Shown here one piece after another: positions 53,333 through 63,689 of a stretch of DNA of 64,000 bases (position 1 is its first letter; each line of letters starts with the position of its first letter). The stretch is taken from the NCBI GenBank assembly GCA_041685045.1, contig JAWLGP010000008.1, forward strand, positions 62,001-126,000. The letters run 5' to 3'. This DNA comes from Thiohalomonas sp041685045 (lineage in GTDB: Bacteria; Pseudomonadota; Gammaproteobacteria; Thiohalomonadales; Thiohalomonadaceae). The translations under genes and the position numbers were made by a program. The notes under the pieces are model-generated. The model saw only the letters and a program-made list of their open reading frames with translations. It did not search any database and was not told the DNA's origin.

Positions 53333-54466
53333 TCAGGCGGGCTTGATATGTGGGCTGGCCGCGACCGGGCGGGGAACGGTGACGACGCGCTGTCCGCCGC
53401 CCAGGAGCGGGGCCACGTAGTTCTCCAACTCTTCGGCGCGGTGGCCGGCGGTGTGCTGGGCCAGGATGCGCTCGCGGCCGCGGCGGCCGATGGACCGCAA
53501 TTCCCTGTCGCCGGTGGTGCGCAGGACCGCGAGCACCTGCTCCGGCGAGTCGGCCACCAGGATCTCGCGGCCGATCACGAACAGCTCGTCTAGCCCGGCC
53601 CAGCGGTCGCTGACGATGGGGGTGGCGCAGGCGGCCGCCTCGAACAGGCGCACGCTGGGCGAGTGGCCGAGCCGGACCATGTCGGCACGGGTGGCGTTGA
53701 GGGTGGCGCGCTGGCTGTTGTAGAAGCGGCGGTGTTCCGCCGGCGGCAGGTGGTCGATACGGGTGACATTCGGCGCCCAGACAATGTCGCGGGGATACAT
53801 CGGTCCGGCCACGACGAAGCGGCCCGCCTTCCAGCGGCGCGCCGGTTCCAGCAGCAGCCGGTCGAGGGTGGGCTGGCGATCCTCGGCGTAGGTGCCCAGG
53901 TAGCCGAGATCCCAGGCCGGCTCGATGGTCATGGGGTGGTATAGCTCCGGGTCCACTGAGCAGTAGAGGGCGCGAGCGCGGGGGGCGCCGTACTGTTCCT
54001 CCAGCCGCCGCAGGGTGGGGCCGCCGGTGAACGACAGGTAAAGGTCGTACTGACGGATGAGTTCCGGCGACAGATAGTCGCAGTCGCCACGCTCCAGTTG
54101 CCCCAGCGTCACCGGGGTGTCGATGTCGTAGAAAGCGGTGACCCCTTCGGCCAGCCGCTGAACCCACTGGCCTACGGCGACGCCGTCAGGGACGTAGGAG
54201 CCGACGATGACCAGATCGGCCTGACGCACCTCGTCGGTGAAGCGGTCCTGCAACTCCTCGACACTGCCGTACAGGGCGGTGCGGCAATAGGGCGGCTCCG
54301 GCAGGTCGCGATTGCTGGCGTACCAGGGGACATCGCGCTCCAGAAACAGCAGATCGTGGCCGCGGGTACACAGCTCCCGCACCAGGCCGCGATAGGTGGT
54401 GGCGTGGCCGTTTCCCCACGACGATGTGATGGAGAGGCCGAGCACGACGATCTTCAACGAATCCAT
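53333..54466 (-). CDS. CgeB-type glycosyltransferase
   Basis: 377 residues. N-terminal LKIVVLGLSITSSWGNGHAT with an RGHDLLFLERDVPWY segment; C-terminal GT-B half with RLGHSPSVRLFEAAACATP (about 266-284) and DRWAGLDELF, where the conserved Glu binds the nucleotide sugar. This matches the CgeB/Glyco_trans_1_2 family, which often adds sugars to surface glycans. It lies 12 bases after a GT4 gene. Sugar and acceptor unknown. Confidence 0.85.
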   Translation of the reverse strand: MDSLKIVVLGLSITSSWGNGHATTYRGLVRELCTRGHDLLFLERDVPWYASNRDLPEPPYCRTALYGSVEELQDRFTDEVRQADLVIVGSYVPDGVAVGQWVQRLAEGVTAFYDIDTPVTLGQLERGDCDYLSPELIRQYDLYLSFTGGPTLRRLEEQYGAPRARALYCSVDPELYHPMTIEPAWDLGYLGTYAEDRQPTLDRLLLEPARRWKAGRFVVAGPMYPRDIVWAPNVTRIDHLPPAEHRRFYNSQRATLNATRADMVRLGHSPSVRLFEAAACATPIVSDRWAGLDELFVIGREILVADSPEQVLAVLRTTGDRELRSIGRRGRERILAQHTAGHRAEELENYVAPLLGGGQRVVTVPRPVAASPHIKPA

Positions 54467-54478
54467 GGCTTCCTCGGG

Positions 54479-55606
54479 TTATGAGCCGATACGCGGCTGC
54501 GATCCGCGCACCGCATCGGCGGACAGCAGTCCCAGCATCTCGGCATAAAGTTCGCTGTAAGAGGCGACCGTGCCTTCAAGGCTGTAGCGCCGTGCCCGCT
54601 TCCGCGCTGCGGTCTTCAGGCGGCTGCGCAAGGGGCCGTCATCGATGACTTGCCACAGCGCCTGGCGCACTTCGGCTGCGTTTTTCGGTGCGACGAACAG
54701 GGCCGCTCCGTCCCACAGTTCGCGCAGGCTGCGGATGTCGCCGAGCAGCAGCACGCACCCGGAGAGGGCGGCTTCCAACACGGAAAGACCGAACGGTTCG
54801 TAGCGCGCAGGGAAAGCATAGACGGTGGATTCGGCATAGCACGCCCGCATCCGCTTGGGTGGCAGGCGGCCAAGGAATTCGACGTTTTTCAGCTGGATTT
54901 CACCGCCATCGGGGTGTCGGGTCTCGCCGGCAACCCGCACCGGCCACGGCAACCCTTCGGCGGCAGCGGCCACGGTCTGAATGTTCTTGGCCGCATCCCA
55001 AAGCCGGCCGGCACTCAGGATTTGCGGCTGCTTGCGGCCGGCTCGGTAGTCGTTGGGGTGGCGTCCGTTGTAGATCACCCGGGTGCGGTGCAGCGGACCG
55101 TAGTAGGTTTGCAGCGCATCGCGCATGGTACGCGACGGCGCCACCACGCGATTGGCCGCGGTAAGCCCCTCGCGCACGGCACGTTGATAGCGGTCGAAGC
55201 TCGCCGGTGGAGCACAGCCGTGCACGGCCCGCCACCAGGAGACCACGCAGGAGTGGCCCACCACCAGCACCGGCACCCGCCATGGCAGCGAGGCGTGGGC
55301 GTAGTTGTTCAGCTGCACCAGATCGGGTTGCAGGCGCCGCTCCAGATCCAGCAGCCAGCGACCCGCCGCAGCCACGTCCGCCCACGGCTCGTCCATCCAC
55401 TCCAGCCGGAAGTCGCTCTCGACTACCCGCAGATTCGGTACCGAGCGGGCCTCCCGCCACTGTTCGTCATTGAGCGGTGCACCCATGGTCGCCAGCACCG
55501 TTTCGACCCCGTAATCGGTCAGGTGACGCGCCAGGTCGACGGCGTAGTGCCAGACGCCGCCGACGGTATCTGCCGTCATCAACAGGCGCAGGCCGGTCAA
55601 CTGCAC
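54479..55606 (-). CDS. Family 4-like glycosyltransferase
   Basis: 375 residues, GT-B fold. N-terminal LLMTADTVGGVWHYAVDLA (donor/acceptor loop GGV), central VIYNGRHPNDYR and ILSAGRLWDAAKN (about 199-211), and the EX7E-type RYEPFGLSVLEAALSG (about 262-277). Likely a retaining transferase using an NDP-sugar. Start at a GTG (55606) behind AAGGTG; an internal ATG at 55579 is possible. Forms a pair with the CgeB-type gene downstream. Confidence 0.87.
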   Translation of the reverse strand: MQLTGLRLLMTADTVGGVWHYAVDLARHLTDYGVETVLATMGAPLNDEQWREARSVPNLRVVESDFRLEWMDEPWADVAAAGRWLLDLERRLQPDLVQLNNYAHASLPWRVPVLVVGHSCVVSWWRAVHGCAPPASFDRYQRAVREGLTAANRVVAPSRTMRDALQTYYGPLHRTRVIYNGRHPNDYRAGRKQPQILSAGRLWDAAKNIQTVAAAAEGLPWPVRVAGETRHPDGGEIQLKNVEFLGRLPPKRMRACYAESTVYAFPARYEPFGLSVLEAALSGCVLLLGDIRSLRELWDGAALFVAPKNAAEVRQALWQVIDDGPLRSRLKTAARKRARRYSLEGTVASYSELYAEMLGLLSADAVRGSQPRIGS

Positions 55607-55713
55607 GGGGCACCTTCCGGGGGGGGCGGAGGGAAAAGGGGAGAGATACAGGATACGAGGGAACGAATCTCTCTAGACTTTGAGCAGGAACGGATGAACA
55701 TGGAGGAACCACC

Positions 55714-56004
55714 ATGGCTGGCGACAACCGCGTTACCACCAACCACGACGAGATCCGCCACTGGACCGAGTTGCGGGGCGGCTGCCCCGCCGCGGTGAAG
55801 GCGACCGGAGGCGGCAAGGACCCGGGCATCATCCGCATCGACTTCCCGGGCTACAGCGGGCAGCAGTCGCTGGAGGCGATCTCCTGGGACGAATTCTTCG
55901 ACAAGTTCGAGGAAAAGAACCTCGCCTTCATCTATCAGGAGACCACCGCGGGCGGTGAGCAGAGCCGGTTCTTCAAGCTTGTCGATCGCGGCAGCGTGCA
56001 CTGA
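55714..56004 (+). CDS. Small conserved hypothetical protein, opposite strand within the glycan cluster
   Basis: 96 residues, soluble and acidic: HDEIRHWTELRGGCPAAVK, GIIRIDFPGY and SWDEFFDKFEEKNLAFIYQE. I recognise this as a small widespread family sometimes mislabelled as 1,4-alpha-glucan branching enzyme; it is far too short to be that enzyme. No motif suggests catalysis. The ATG at 55714 has GGAGG seven bases upstream. Plus strand between two minus-strand glycosyltransferases, convergent with the downstream one by 9 bases. Confidence 0.8.
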   Translation: MAGDNRVTTNHDEIRHWTELRGGCPAAVKATGGGKDPGIIRIDFPGYSGQQSLEAISWDEFFDKFEEKNLAFIYQETTAGGEQSRFFKLVDRGSVH

Positions 56005-56013
56005 CCCGTCCGC

Positions 56014-57117
56014 TCAGGCGACCGTCGCGCTGAAGCGCACGTCGAATCCCTCCAGTACGGCTTCGACCTGTTCGGCGCGACGGTCGTAAGTATGTTCGGC
56101 GACCACCCGGCGGCGGGCCGCTTCACCGATGACCGCGGCCCGCTCGGGGGTCAGCTGCGCCAGGTGGGCGGCGACCTCGCTGCCGTCGCGGGCGACCAAC
56201 ACCTCCTGCCCGGGTTCCAGGAAATCCTCGATGCCGAGCCAGTCGTCGGTGATCAGGCAGGCCCCGGCTCCGGCCGCCTCGAACACGCGGGTTGCCGGCG
56301 ACCAGCCGTTGGAGGCCATGCTCTCGCGGCTGATATTGAGCACCGCCAGCGGGGTACAGTTGAAGGCGTTGTGGTCGCGGGTATAGACGTGGCCCAGGTA
56401 GCGGACGTTGTCCGGCATCGGCTTGTCCTGCCAGCCATTGCCGCCCAGCAGGAAGTGCCGTTCCGGCAGTTCGGCGGCGGCCCGGAGGAAGAACTGCTCC
56501 ACGCGCGCTTCGCGATCCGGCAGGCGGTTGCCAAGAAATGCGAGATCCGCCACAAAGCGGGGATCGACCTCGACGGGGAAGTGGGTGCTGGCGTCCAGGG
56601 CGTTGTAGATGGGCACGCAGCTCGGCGCGCCGAGACGGTGGAAGGCATCCACCACCGGCTGGCCGCCGCCGTAGGTCAGCACCAGGTCGTATTCCGGCAA
56701 CAGCGCGCGTAGCGGGTCGTCAGGGTCGTTGTCGATACGACCCAGGGTCGCCGGGGCGTCCACGTCCCAGTAGACGGCTACCGCACCGGTCCGCTTCACC
56801 TGCGGGATCGCTGCCTCGAGAAATTCATCGAACACCCCGACCCCGCTCGCCTTGACCCAGACGTCCGCGGCCGCGGCATGGTTTAACGCCTTCCAGACGC
56901 CGGTTTCGTCGGCCTTGTAGACGAACACTTGGGCCCAGTCCGGGTCCGGGATGTCGCGGTGCTTCTGCCGCTCGTAGGCATCCGGTTCGTAGAAGGTGAC
57001 GCGGTGACCGCGCTCGGCCAGGGCACGGATGATGCCACGGTAGTAGGTCGCGGCGCCGTTCCAATAGGCGGAGACCAGGCTGGAGCCGAAAAAGGCGATG
57101 TCGAGTCCTTTGTTCAT
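56014..57117 (-). CDS. CgeB-type glycosyltransferase
   Basis: 367 residues. N-terminal LDIAFFGSSLVSAYWNGAA then RGHRVTFYEPDAYER; C-terminal half with SMASNGWSPATRVFEAAGA (about 261-279) and DDWLGIEDFLEPG. Same family as the gene at 53333 but clearly diverged. Its ATG overlaps the stop of the upstream glycosyltransferase by four bases; last gene of a five-gene overlapping run (61714 to 56014). Confidence 0.85.
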   Translation of the reverse strand: MNKGLDIAFFGSSLVSAYWNGAATYYRGIIRALAERGHRVTFYEPDAYERQKHRDIPDPDWAQVFVYKADETGVWKALNHAAAADVWVKASGVGVFDEFLEAAIPQVKRTGAVAVYWDVDAPATLGRIDNDPDDPLRALLPEYDLVLTYGGGQPVVDAFHRLGAPSCVPIYNALDASTHFPVEVDPRFVADLAFLGNRLPDREARVEQFFLRAAAELPERHFLLGGNGWQDKPMPDNVRYLGHVYTRDHNAFNCTPLAVLNISRESMASNGWSPATRVFEAAGAGACLITDDWLGIEDFLEPGQEVLVARDGSEVAAHLAQLTPERAAVIGEAARRRVVAEHTYDRRAEQVEAVLEGFDVRFSATVA

Positions 57118-58235
57118 GGAGCTGCCCTCGTTCTGAATGCGTTCTCGAGCCCGAGTTGATGACCGATCGTCAGCAATTCATCCACCCGGTGGGCGCAGGT
57201 GTGACGGGAAAGGATGGTGCGGTGGGCGTGGAGCCCGAGTTCGGTGGCCATGGCATCGTCGTGCATGAGGTCGTGTAACAGTCGCCGCATGGCGGCACCG
57301 TCGCGGGCGACCAGAAAGTCCCGCCCGGGGGTGAACAGCCCCTCGCTGTCGTCCCAGGGCGCGCAGAGCAGGGGAATGCCGCAGGCCATCGCCTCAAACG
57401 GGCGGATGGTGGGGATACCGGGCAGTGACTCCACATAGGGTCGGCGCGGCACGTGGATGGTGGCGCGGTAGCGCGCAAACACCCGCGGCACCTCGAAGTT
57501 GGCAAGCCAGCCGCCATAACCGATGCCGCACTGCTCCAGGGTCTCCAAAGCGTGGCGCGGATAGCGGACGCCATAGATGCGGGCGCGCAGGCCGAGTTCG
57601 GCAATCGGTTCGAACAGGAACTCGGAGAGTTCGGCGGTGCGTTCGTCGTCGCCCCAGTTGCCGACCCAGGCCACGTCGCCCTCGTGGGGCTGGTCGACCA
57701 GCGGTCGGAACACCCGGGTGTCGGCCGCCTCGTGCCAGGTCCAGGCGTGACCGCACCAGCCCTCGGCCAGGTAGCGATCGCGAATCACGTTGCCGAAGGC
57801 GAGCACGCCGTCGAAATGGCGCAGGTCATAGCCGGCGATATCCTGCTGTTGGGTCAGTGAACGGTGATGCGTGTCGTGGAACAGCAGGCGGAAACGGCCA
57901 CCCTCGGCGCGCCGCTGGCCCAGGCGCGCCACCAGGGCGTGATCGTTCCATTCGTGCACAATCACCAGGTCGACCCCGTCCAACACCCGATCCAGGTCCA
58001 GGGTGTCGAGGTCGTATTCTTCGCTTTCGAGGCCGGGATAGACCCGGTGGAACGCAGCAAGGGCCGCTTCGCCGCCGTCCTTCAGCAGGTTGGTCAGGCT
58101 CCAACCGCCACGCGGTTCGTACACCCGCACCTGATGGCCGCGCGCGATCAGCTCGCTGGCGACGCCGCGCAGAAAATGGGCATTGCCGTGGTTCCAGTCG
58201 GAACGGAGCGAGTGATAGAACAGTGCGAGCCGCAT
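57114..58235 (-). CDS. CgeB-type glycosyltransferase
   Basis: 373 residues from the ATG at 58235 (MRLALFYHSLRSDWNHGNAHF); an upstream in-frame extension lies inside the radical SAM gene and is rejected. C-terminal signature IPTIRPFEAMACGIPLLC (about 278-295) and DDSEGLFTPGRDFLVARDG. A His-rich central stretch (FHDTHHRSLTQQQ) is typical of this branch. It starts 4 bases after the radical SAM stop and overlaps the next gene by 4. Confidence 0.85.
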   Translation of the reverse strand: MRLALFYHSLRSDWNHGNAHFLRGVASELIARGHQVRVYEPRGGWSLTNLLKDGGEAALAAFHRVYPGLESEEYDLDTLDLDRVLDGVDLVIVHEWNDHALVARLGQRRAEGGRFRLLFHDTHHRSLTQQQDIAGYDLRHFDGVLAFGNVIRDRYLAEGWCGHAWTWHEAADTRVFRPLVDQPHEGDVAWVGNWGDDERTAELSEFLFEPIAELGLRARIYGVRYPRHALETLEQCGIGYGGWLANFEVPRVFARYRATIHVPRRPYVESLPGIPTIRPFEAMACGIPLLCAPWDDSEGLFTPGRDFLVARDGAAMRRLLHDLMHDDAMATELGLHAHRTILSRHTCAHRVDELLTIGHQLGLENAFRTRAAP

Positions 58236-58239
58236 CGGA

Positions 58240-59516
58240 TCAGGCGCCTGCCGGTTGTTCCAGGCGCCAGATCGGCAGCGGCGCCGATTCCTGGATATCG
58301 CTGAATTCCGAAAAGCGTTCGCGGTAGTAGTCCACCGCCCGTTCCCAGGCATAGGCATCCGGCAGCCCCCACAGGTGCACGTAGCTGGGGGAGCCGGGGT
58401 AGGGAAACATCGGCACCGGTTTGTTGGCCCAGACACCGGCATCGAGCAGCTCCTGGCGCCACTGCTCGACCTCCTGCGGGTCGTCCACGCCGGAGTCGAT
58501 CAGTGACGCCTGCACGAAAGGCACCGTCTGCTTGGCGCGTATCAGGCGCTCGGTGATCTCGGCGGCGCTCAACCGGCAGTTCTTGTTGAGGATGCGTCGC
58601 CCCGCCTCGGAGATGCTCTCGACCCCGGCCTCGATGGAGACGCAACCGGCGGCACCGAGACGGTCCAGCAGCTCCGGTTTCCAGATGTCGATCCGGGTCT
58701 GCACACCGAACTGGACGTCGCGCTCGGTTAGGGCGTCCAGCAGCCGCTCGTCGGGCAACAGGATCTCATCGACGAAGTAGATGTAGCCTACGCCCTGCGC
58801 AATCAGGCCATCGAGCTCATCCAGCACGGTGCCCAGCGGCCGGCGGCGGTAGCGATCACGGAAATTGTCCTTGGCGCAGAAGGTGCAGGCGTAGGGACAG
58901 CCGCGCGACACCTCCACTTCTGCTCCAAGCCCGCGGTTGCCGCCGTCGAAACGGTGGTGGTGGTGTTCGTGCAGCAGCGACCGGGGCCAGCGCAGGGCGG
59001 GCAGGCGGTTCATGTCGCACGCCTGCGGTCCTCCGTGGACGACAACGCGATCACCCACGCGCCGGGCCAGACCATCGACCTGCTCCCACGGCATCTCCGC
59101 CAGACGCACCAGCACCTCTTCACACTCGCCCAGTACCGCCGCGTCCGCCGGTACCTTTTGCAATGTGCGTTGCGGGGTGGTGGAACCGTGTGGCCCCACC
59201 AGCACCAGCCGCCCGGTCAGGTCGCGCAGTGCCGCGGCCGCCTGTTGGGGGATGCGCAGTTCCGGCGGTGGGCAGCGCCAGAACAGGTAGGTGGGCGCGG
59301 TCGGCAGCACGGTGACGTCCGGCGCGTAGGCCTCCACGCGTCGGCACAGTTCGCCCAGTGAGAGGTCGGCGGCGTGGGCGTCGATGATCTGTGCCTCGTG
59401 ACCGGCGGCTTTCAACATTGCCTTGGCATAGCCGAACTCCAGCGGCAGATGCCGTTCATGGCAGCCGAAGTAGATGCTGCCCTCGAACCGCCAGCGGGGG
59501 TTGACCAGGGCGAATT

Positions 59517-59520
<4 letters not shown>
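58240..59520 (-). CDS. B12-binding-domain radical SAM protein of a glycan cluster
   Basis: 426 residues. N-terminal Rossmann-like region (about 1-150) of the B12-binding type (FALVNPRWRFEGSIYFGC, HEAQIIDAHA), though the usual cobalamin His motif is not obvious. Radical SAM core about 195-390 with CPYACTFC (CxxxCxxC near residue 208), binding the [4Fe-4S] cluster. Such enzymes often methylate unactivated carbon or rearrange sugars. Overlaps by 4 bases with the epimerase before it, so it belongs to the sugar pathway. Substrate unknown. Confidence 0.85.
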
Positions 59521-60598
<1,078 letters not shown>

Positions 60599-60602
<4 letters not shown>

Positions 60603-61714
60603 AGGGCCAGACCCCGCGCGTGCAGCTCGTGACTGGCCTCGGCGCAACGGTCCTCTGCGCGCTGGTCCGCCAGCCAGCCGCTCAGGGCGCGTATGCCGTT
60701 ATCGAGCTCCACCCTGGGCTGAAATCCGAGCCGGTCCCGGGCCAGGCCGATGTCGGCGAAACAGTTGCGAATGTCGCCGGTGCGATATTTGCCGGTGATC
60801 TCCGGGGCGATGTCGCGCCCCAGCGCGCTGGCCATCCGTTCGGCGACTTCGCGGATGTTCACGTGTTTGCCGCTGCCGATGTTGAAGGCATGGCCCACCG
60901 CCTCCGGCCGTTCCAGCGCCAACCGGCACGCCTCGGCGACGTCGTGCACGCTGATGAAGTCGCGCCGTTGTCGGCCGTCCTCGAAGATGAGCGGCGGATT
61001 GTCATTGAGCAGCCGTGCGGCAAAGATGGCCAGCACGCCGGTGTAGGGGTTGGACAGTGCCTGGCGTTCGCCGTAGACATTGAAGAAGCGAAGGGCGACC
61101 GTGGGAATGCCGTAGGCGCGTCCGAGCATCAGGCACATCTGCTCCTGATCCAGCTTGCTCATGGCGTACACCGAGGCGATGGAAGGCGATTTGTCCTCGG
61201 TAGTGGGCACCGGTTCCAGCGGTTCGTCGCCGTCGGGCCCATAGACCTCCCAGTCGCCGCGGCGCAACTGGTCGTCGCTGCGGCTCGCCTCGACGATCCG
61301 ACCGTCCCCGGTGCGGTAGCGTCCCTCGCCGTAGATACTCATGCTGGAGGCGACCACCAGTCGCTCGACTGGATGCTTCATCAACGCCTCCATCAGCACG
61401 CCGGTGCCGGTGACGTTGGTATCCAGATAATCGGCGACCTGGTACATCGACTGGCCGACCCCCACCTTCGCCGCGAAATGAAACACGCCGTCCACGCCGC
61501 CCAGCGCCCGCGCCACGGCGTCCCGGTCGCACACGTCTCCGACCTGGAGCTCGACCTCCGGGGCGAGATAGTCCGGCCGTTTCTGTTCGGGGCCGTGCAC
61601 CTGGGGCGAGAGGTTGTCGAGCACCCGCACCCGATATCCCTTTACCAGCAACCTGTCCGCCACGTGCGAACCGATGAAACCGGCGCCGCCGGTAATAAGA
61701 ACGTGCTTCGCCAT
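60599..61714 (-). CDS. NAD-dependent epimerase/dehydratase
   Basis: 371 residues, extended SDR. NAD loop TGGAGFIGSHVA (about 8-19), SSMSIYGEGRYR (about 124-135), catalytic YAMSKLDQE (about 182-190) and RFFNVYGERQALSNPYTGV (about 207-225). An insertion of about 40 residues between the SMSIYGE and YxxxK motifs is notable and may shape the substrate site. Related to UDP-glucose 4-epimerase/dTDP-glucose dehydratase-type enzymes; exact reaction unknown. First gene of the overlapping run. Confidence 0.85.
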
Positions 61715-62507
61715 GGTCAACCATCCTCTGGTCCGTTCCGGTCCACTTCCGTGGGCCGGAGCTCTGTGACCGACGGCTGGGCCGGTCACCCGATTCGACC
61801 CGTCCTTGGGTCGGCGATCAGGTACGTCGCCCTGGCGGGCGGTGCAGCATCGGTGACGTTTGGGGAGTGTTCGGCGCGGAAGCGGTAGGTCGAAACGCCC
61901 CGAACGGGCCGCCCCGGGGTGTGCCGGCCGCTGTGCTGCGCCCTTGGCCGCATGGGTTGCGATCGGCGAACAAGGCTTGGCGTCTGTTTGTCTTTGCCGG
62001 AGAGGCGCGCCTGCCGTGCGGCATCGGCATCCCTGTTTGTTGATTTAGAAGAACGTTCTTCCAACTGTAGCTATGCACACCTTCTTTGCAAGGCTGCCCG
62101 CCGGGCGTTGCGAGGCAGCAGGGTGCGGTTTTGCGGTCTGGCTATGGCATCTCGATCGACCCTGCATGAAACGGCACAGCGTGCTGGCAACGCACCGTTG
62201 CCAGGACTGCTGGACGACTGGTTGCCGGCCGTCTTGAGAGCCGGAGCCGCTGCTTTGGGTGGTAACGATCATGCTGCTCACCAACCGGACTGAAGGGCGG
62301 ATGGGGTTGGATGGGGCGGCACTTTCGAGGGCTCCCTTGCGAGAACTCCGGTCCCGATTCGTCATGGCCCCGCAGGAGGTCGTTTGTGTCGACGAAGGCC
62401 GCTGCCCGGAAGTTGGAGCTGAAAGCGGTTGGCTCAGGGCTGAATAGATGGAGCGTATTCCGCTGCCGTTCACCCGTCGGCGTTGCGGCCAAACACGCTG
62501 GCGCCGA
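61715..62507. other. Gene-free 793-base gap
   Basis: No open frame here has family motifs, a good ribosome site or sensible composition on either strand. I also see none of the palindromic repeat families found elsewhere, apart from a short inverted pair AGAACGTTCTT at 62048-62058. It must hold the promoter of the five-gene glycan operon near 61720-61900 (minus strand), but I cannot place boxes. It may be remains of a lost gene. Confidence 0.5.
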
Positions 62508-63509
62508 TCACGACATTCTTCGTCGCAGAAGGCCGATTCCAAGGGCCGTGGCTGCCAGTGCCAAGCCGGCCACGACGCCGGGATGCGTCGTCGCCCATAG
62601 CGCGAGACTGCGCCCTTTCTCCCGACTGGTGAACCTTCCGTGGATGCCGTAGTCACCGGGCAGCGGCTCGAACAGGTTGTTGGGGCGTTCCGGGTCGACG
62701 GCCTCGTCCGTCATCTGGCCGTCATAGCCCTTGCTGGCCAGGTACCGGTCGAGGTAGCCCGGGGCCAGCTTGTTCCCGAGGATGCTCTTATAGGCCGGAC
62801 CGCCCACCCAGACCTCGCGTCGGCGCTGATCGGCGGCCCGCACGATCCCGCGTGCCGCCACTTCCGGCTCGAAGATCGGCGGCAGCGGCTGCGGCTGGCG
62901 ATTCAGGTGGGTGCGCGACCATTCGAACTGTGGCGTGTTGAAGGCCGAGAGCTGGACCATGGTCAGATGAATGTCGAGCCCGTCGTGGATCAGTTCGCTA
63001 CGCAGCGAATCGGTAAAACCGCGGATGGCGAATTTGGCCCCGCAATAGGCCGACTGCAACGGAATCGCGCGATAGGCGAGGGCGGAGCCGACCTGAACGA
63101 TGGTACCGCGGTTGCGTTCGCGCATGCGCTTGAGCGCCGCCATGGTGCCGTAGACGTAGCCGAGGTAGGTTACCTCGGTGGCGCGTTTGAACTCCGCCGG
63201 GGTAATGTCGGCGAAGGGCGAGAAGATGGTGACCATGGCACAGTTGACCCAGATGTCGATGGGTCCCCACTCGTGCTCGATCCGCTCGGCGGCGGCCTCC
63301 ACCTGGTTGGGGTCGGCGACGTCGGTCGGCACCACCAGTGCTGCGCCGCCGGCCCGCTCCACCTCCCGGCGGGCGCCCTCGAGCCCGTCCCTCCCGCGGG
63401 CCAGCAATGCGACCCGGGTGCCCCGGCGGGCAAACTCGACCGCGGTGGCCCGTCCGATGCCGGCGGAGGCGCCGGTGACGACGATCACTTCCGTGTGCGG
63501 CTCGTCCAT
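62508..63509 (-). CDS. Short-chain dehydrogenase with C-terminal membrane anchor
   Basis: 333 residues from ATG 63509 behind AGGAGA. Classical SDR core: TGASAGIGRA (about 12-21), NCAMV in place of NNAG (about 88-92), catalytic Ser near GSALAY (about 141) and YCGAK (about 154-158). An unusual C-terminal extension (about 265-333) includes a hydrophobic span (VVAGLALAATALGIGLL) and basic end RRRMS, suggesting inner-membrane attachment. Substrate unknown; likely separate from the glycan operon. Confidence 0.87.
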   Translation of the reverse strand: MDEPHTEVIVVTGASAGIGRATAVEFARRGTRVALLARGRDGLEGARREVERAGGAALVVPTDVADPNQVEAAAERIEHEWGPIDIWVNCAMVTIFSPFADITPAEFKRATEVTYLGYVYGTMAALKRMRERNRGTIVQVGSALAYRAIPLQSAYCGAKFAIRGFTDSLRSELIHDGLDIHLTMVQLSAFNTPQFEWSRTHLNRQPQPLPPIFEPEVAARGIVRAADQRRREVWVGGPAYKSILGNKLAPGYLDRYLASKGYDGQMTDEAVDPERPNNLFEPLPGDYGIHGRFTSREKGRSLALWATTHPGVVAGLALAATALGIGLLRRRMS

Positions 63510-63545
63510 GGCCGTTCTCCTGTTCCAGCTTGTGAGTATCAAATG

Positions 63546-63658
63546 GTACAGGATTTACAGGATTTACAGGATTTCTCAGGATTAACAGGATGTTTTCTTG
63601 GGCTAAACCATTCTGCTTTTATCCTGTGAATCCTGAAAAAATCCTGTAAATCCTGTCC
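63546..63658. repeat. Inverted repeat, family R5
   Basis: ACAGGATTTACAGGATTTAC units and TCAGGATTAACAGGAT on the left face ATCCTGTGAATCCTGAAAAA and ATCCTGTAAATCCTGT on the right, around a 28-base centre. Local units carry TTTACAGG as well as TTAACAGG, a subfamily difference from 31469. Confidence 0.88.
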
Positions 63659-63689
63659 CATTTCCCGACTCGATGTCGCATTTGCACGC

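Noticed and set aside
55714..56004. 1,4-alpha-glucan branching enzyme
   Set aside because: The label is sometimes attached to this small family, but 96 residues without a GH13 motif cannot be that enzyme.
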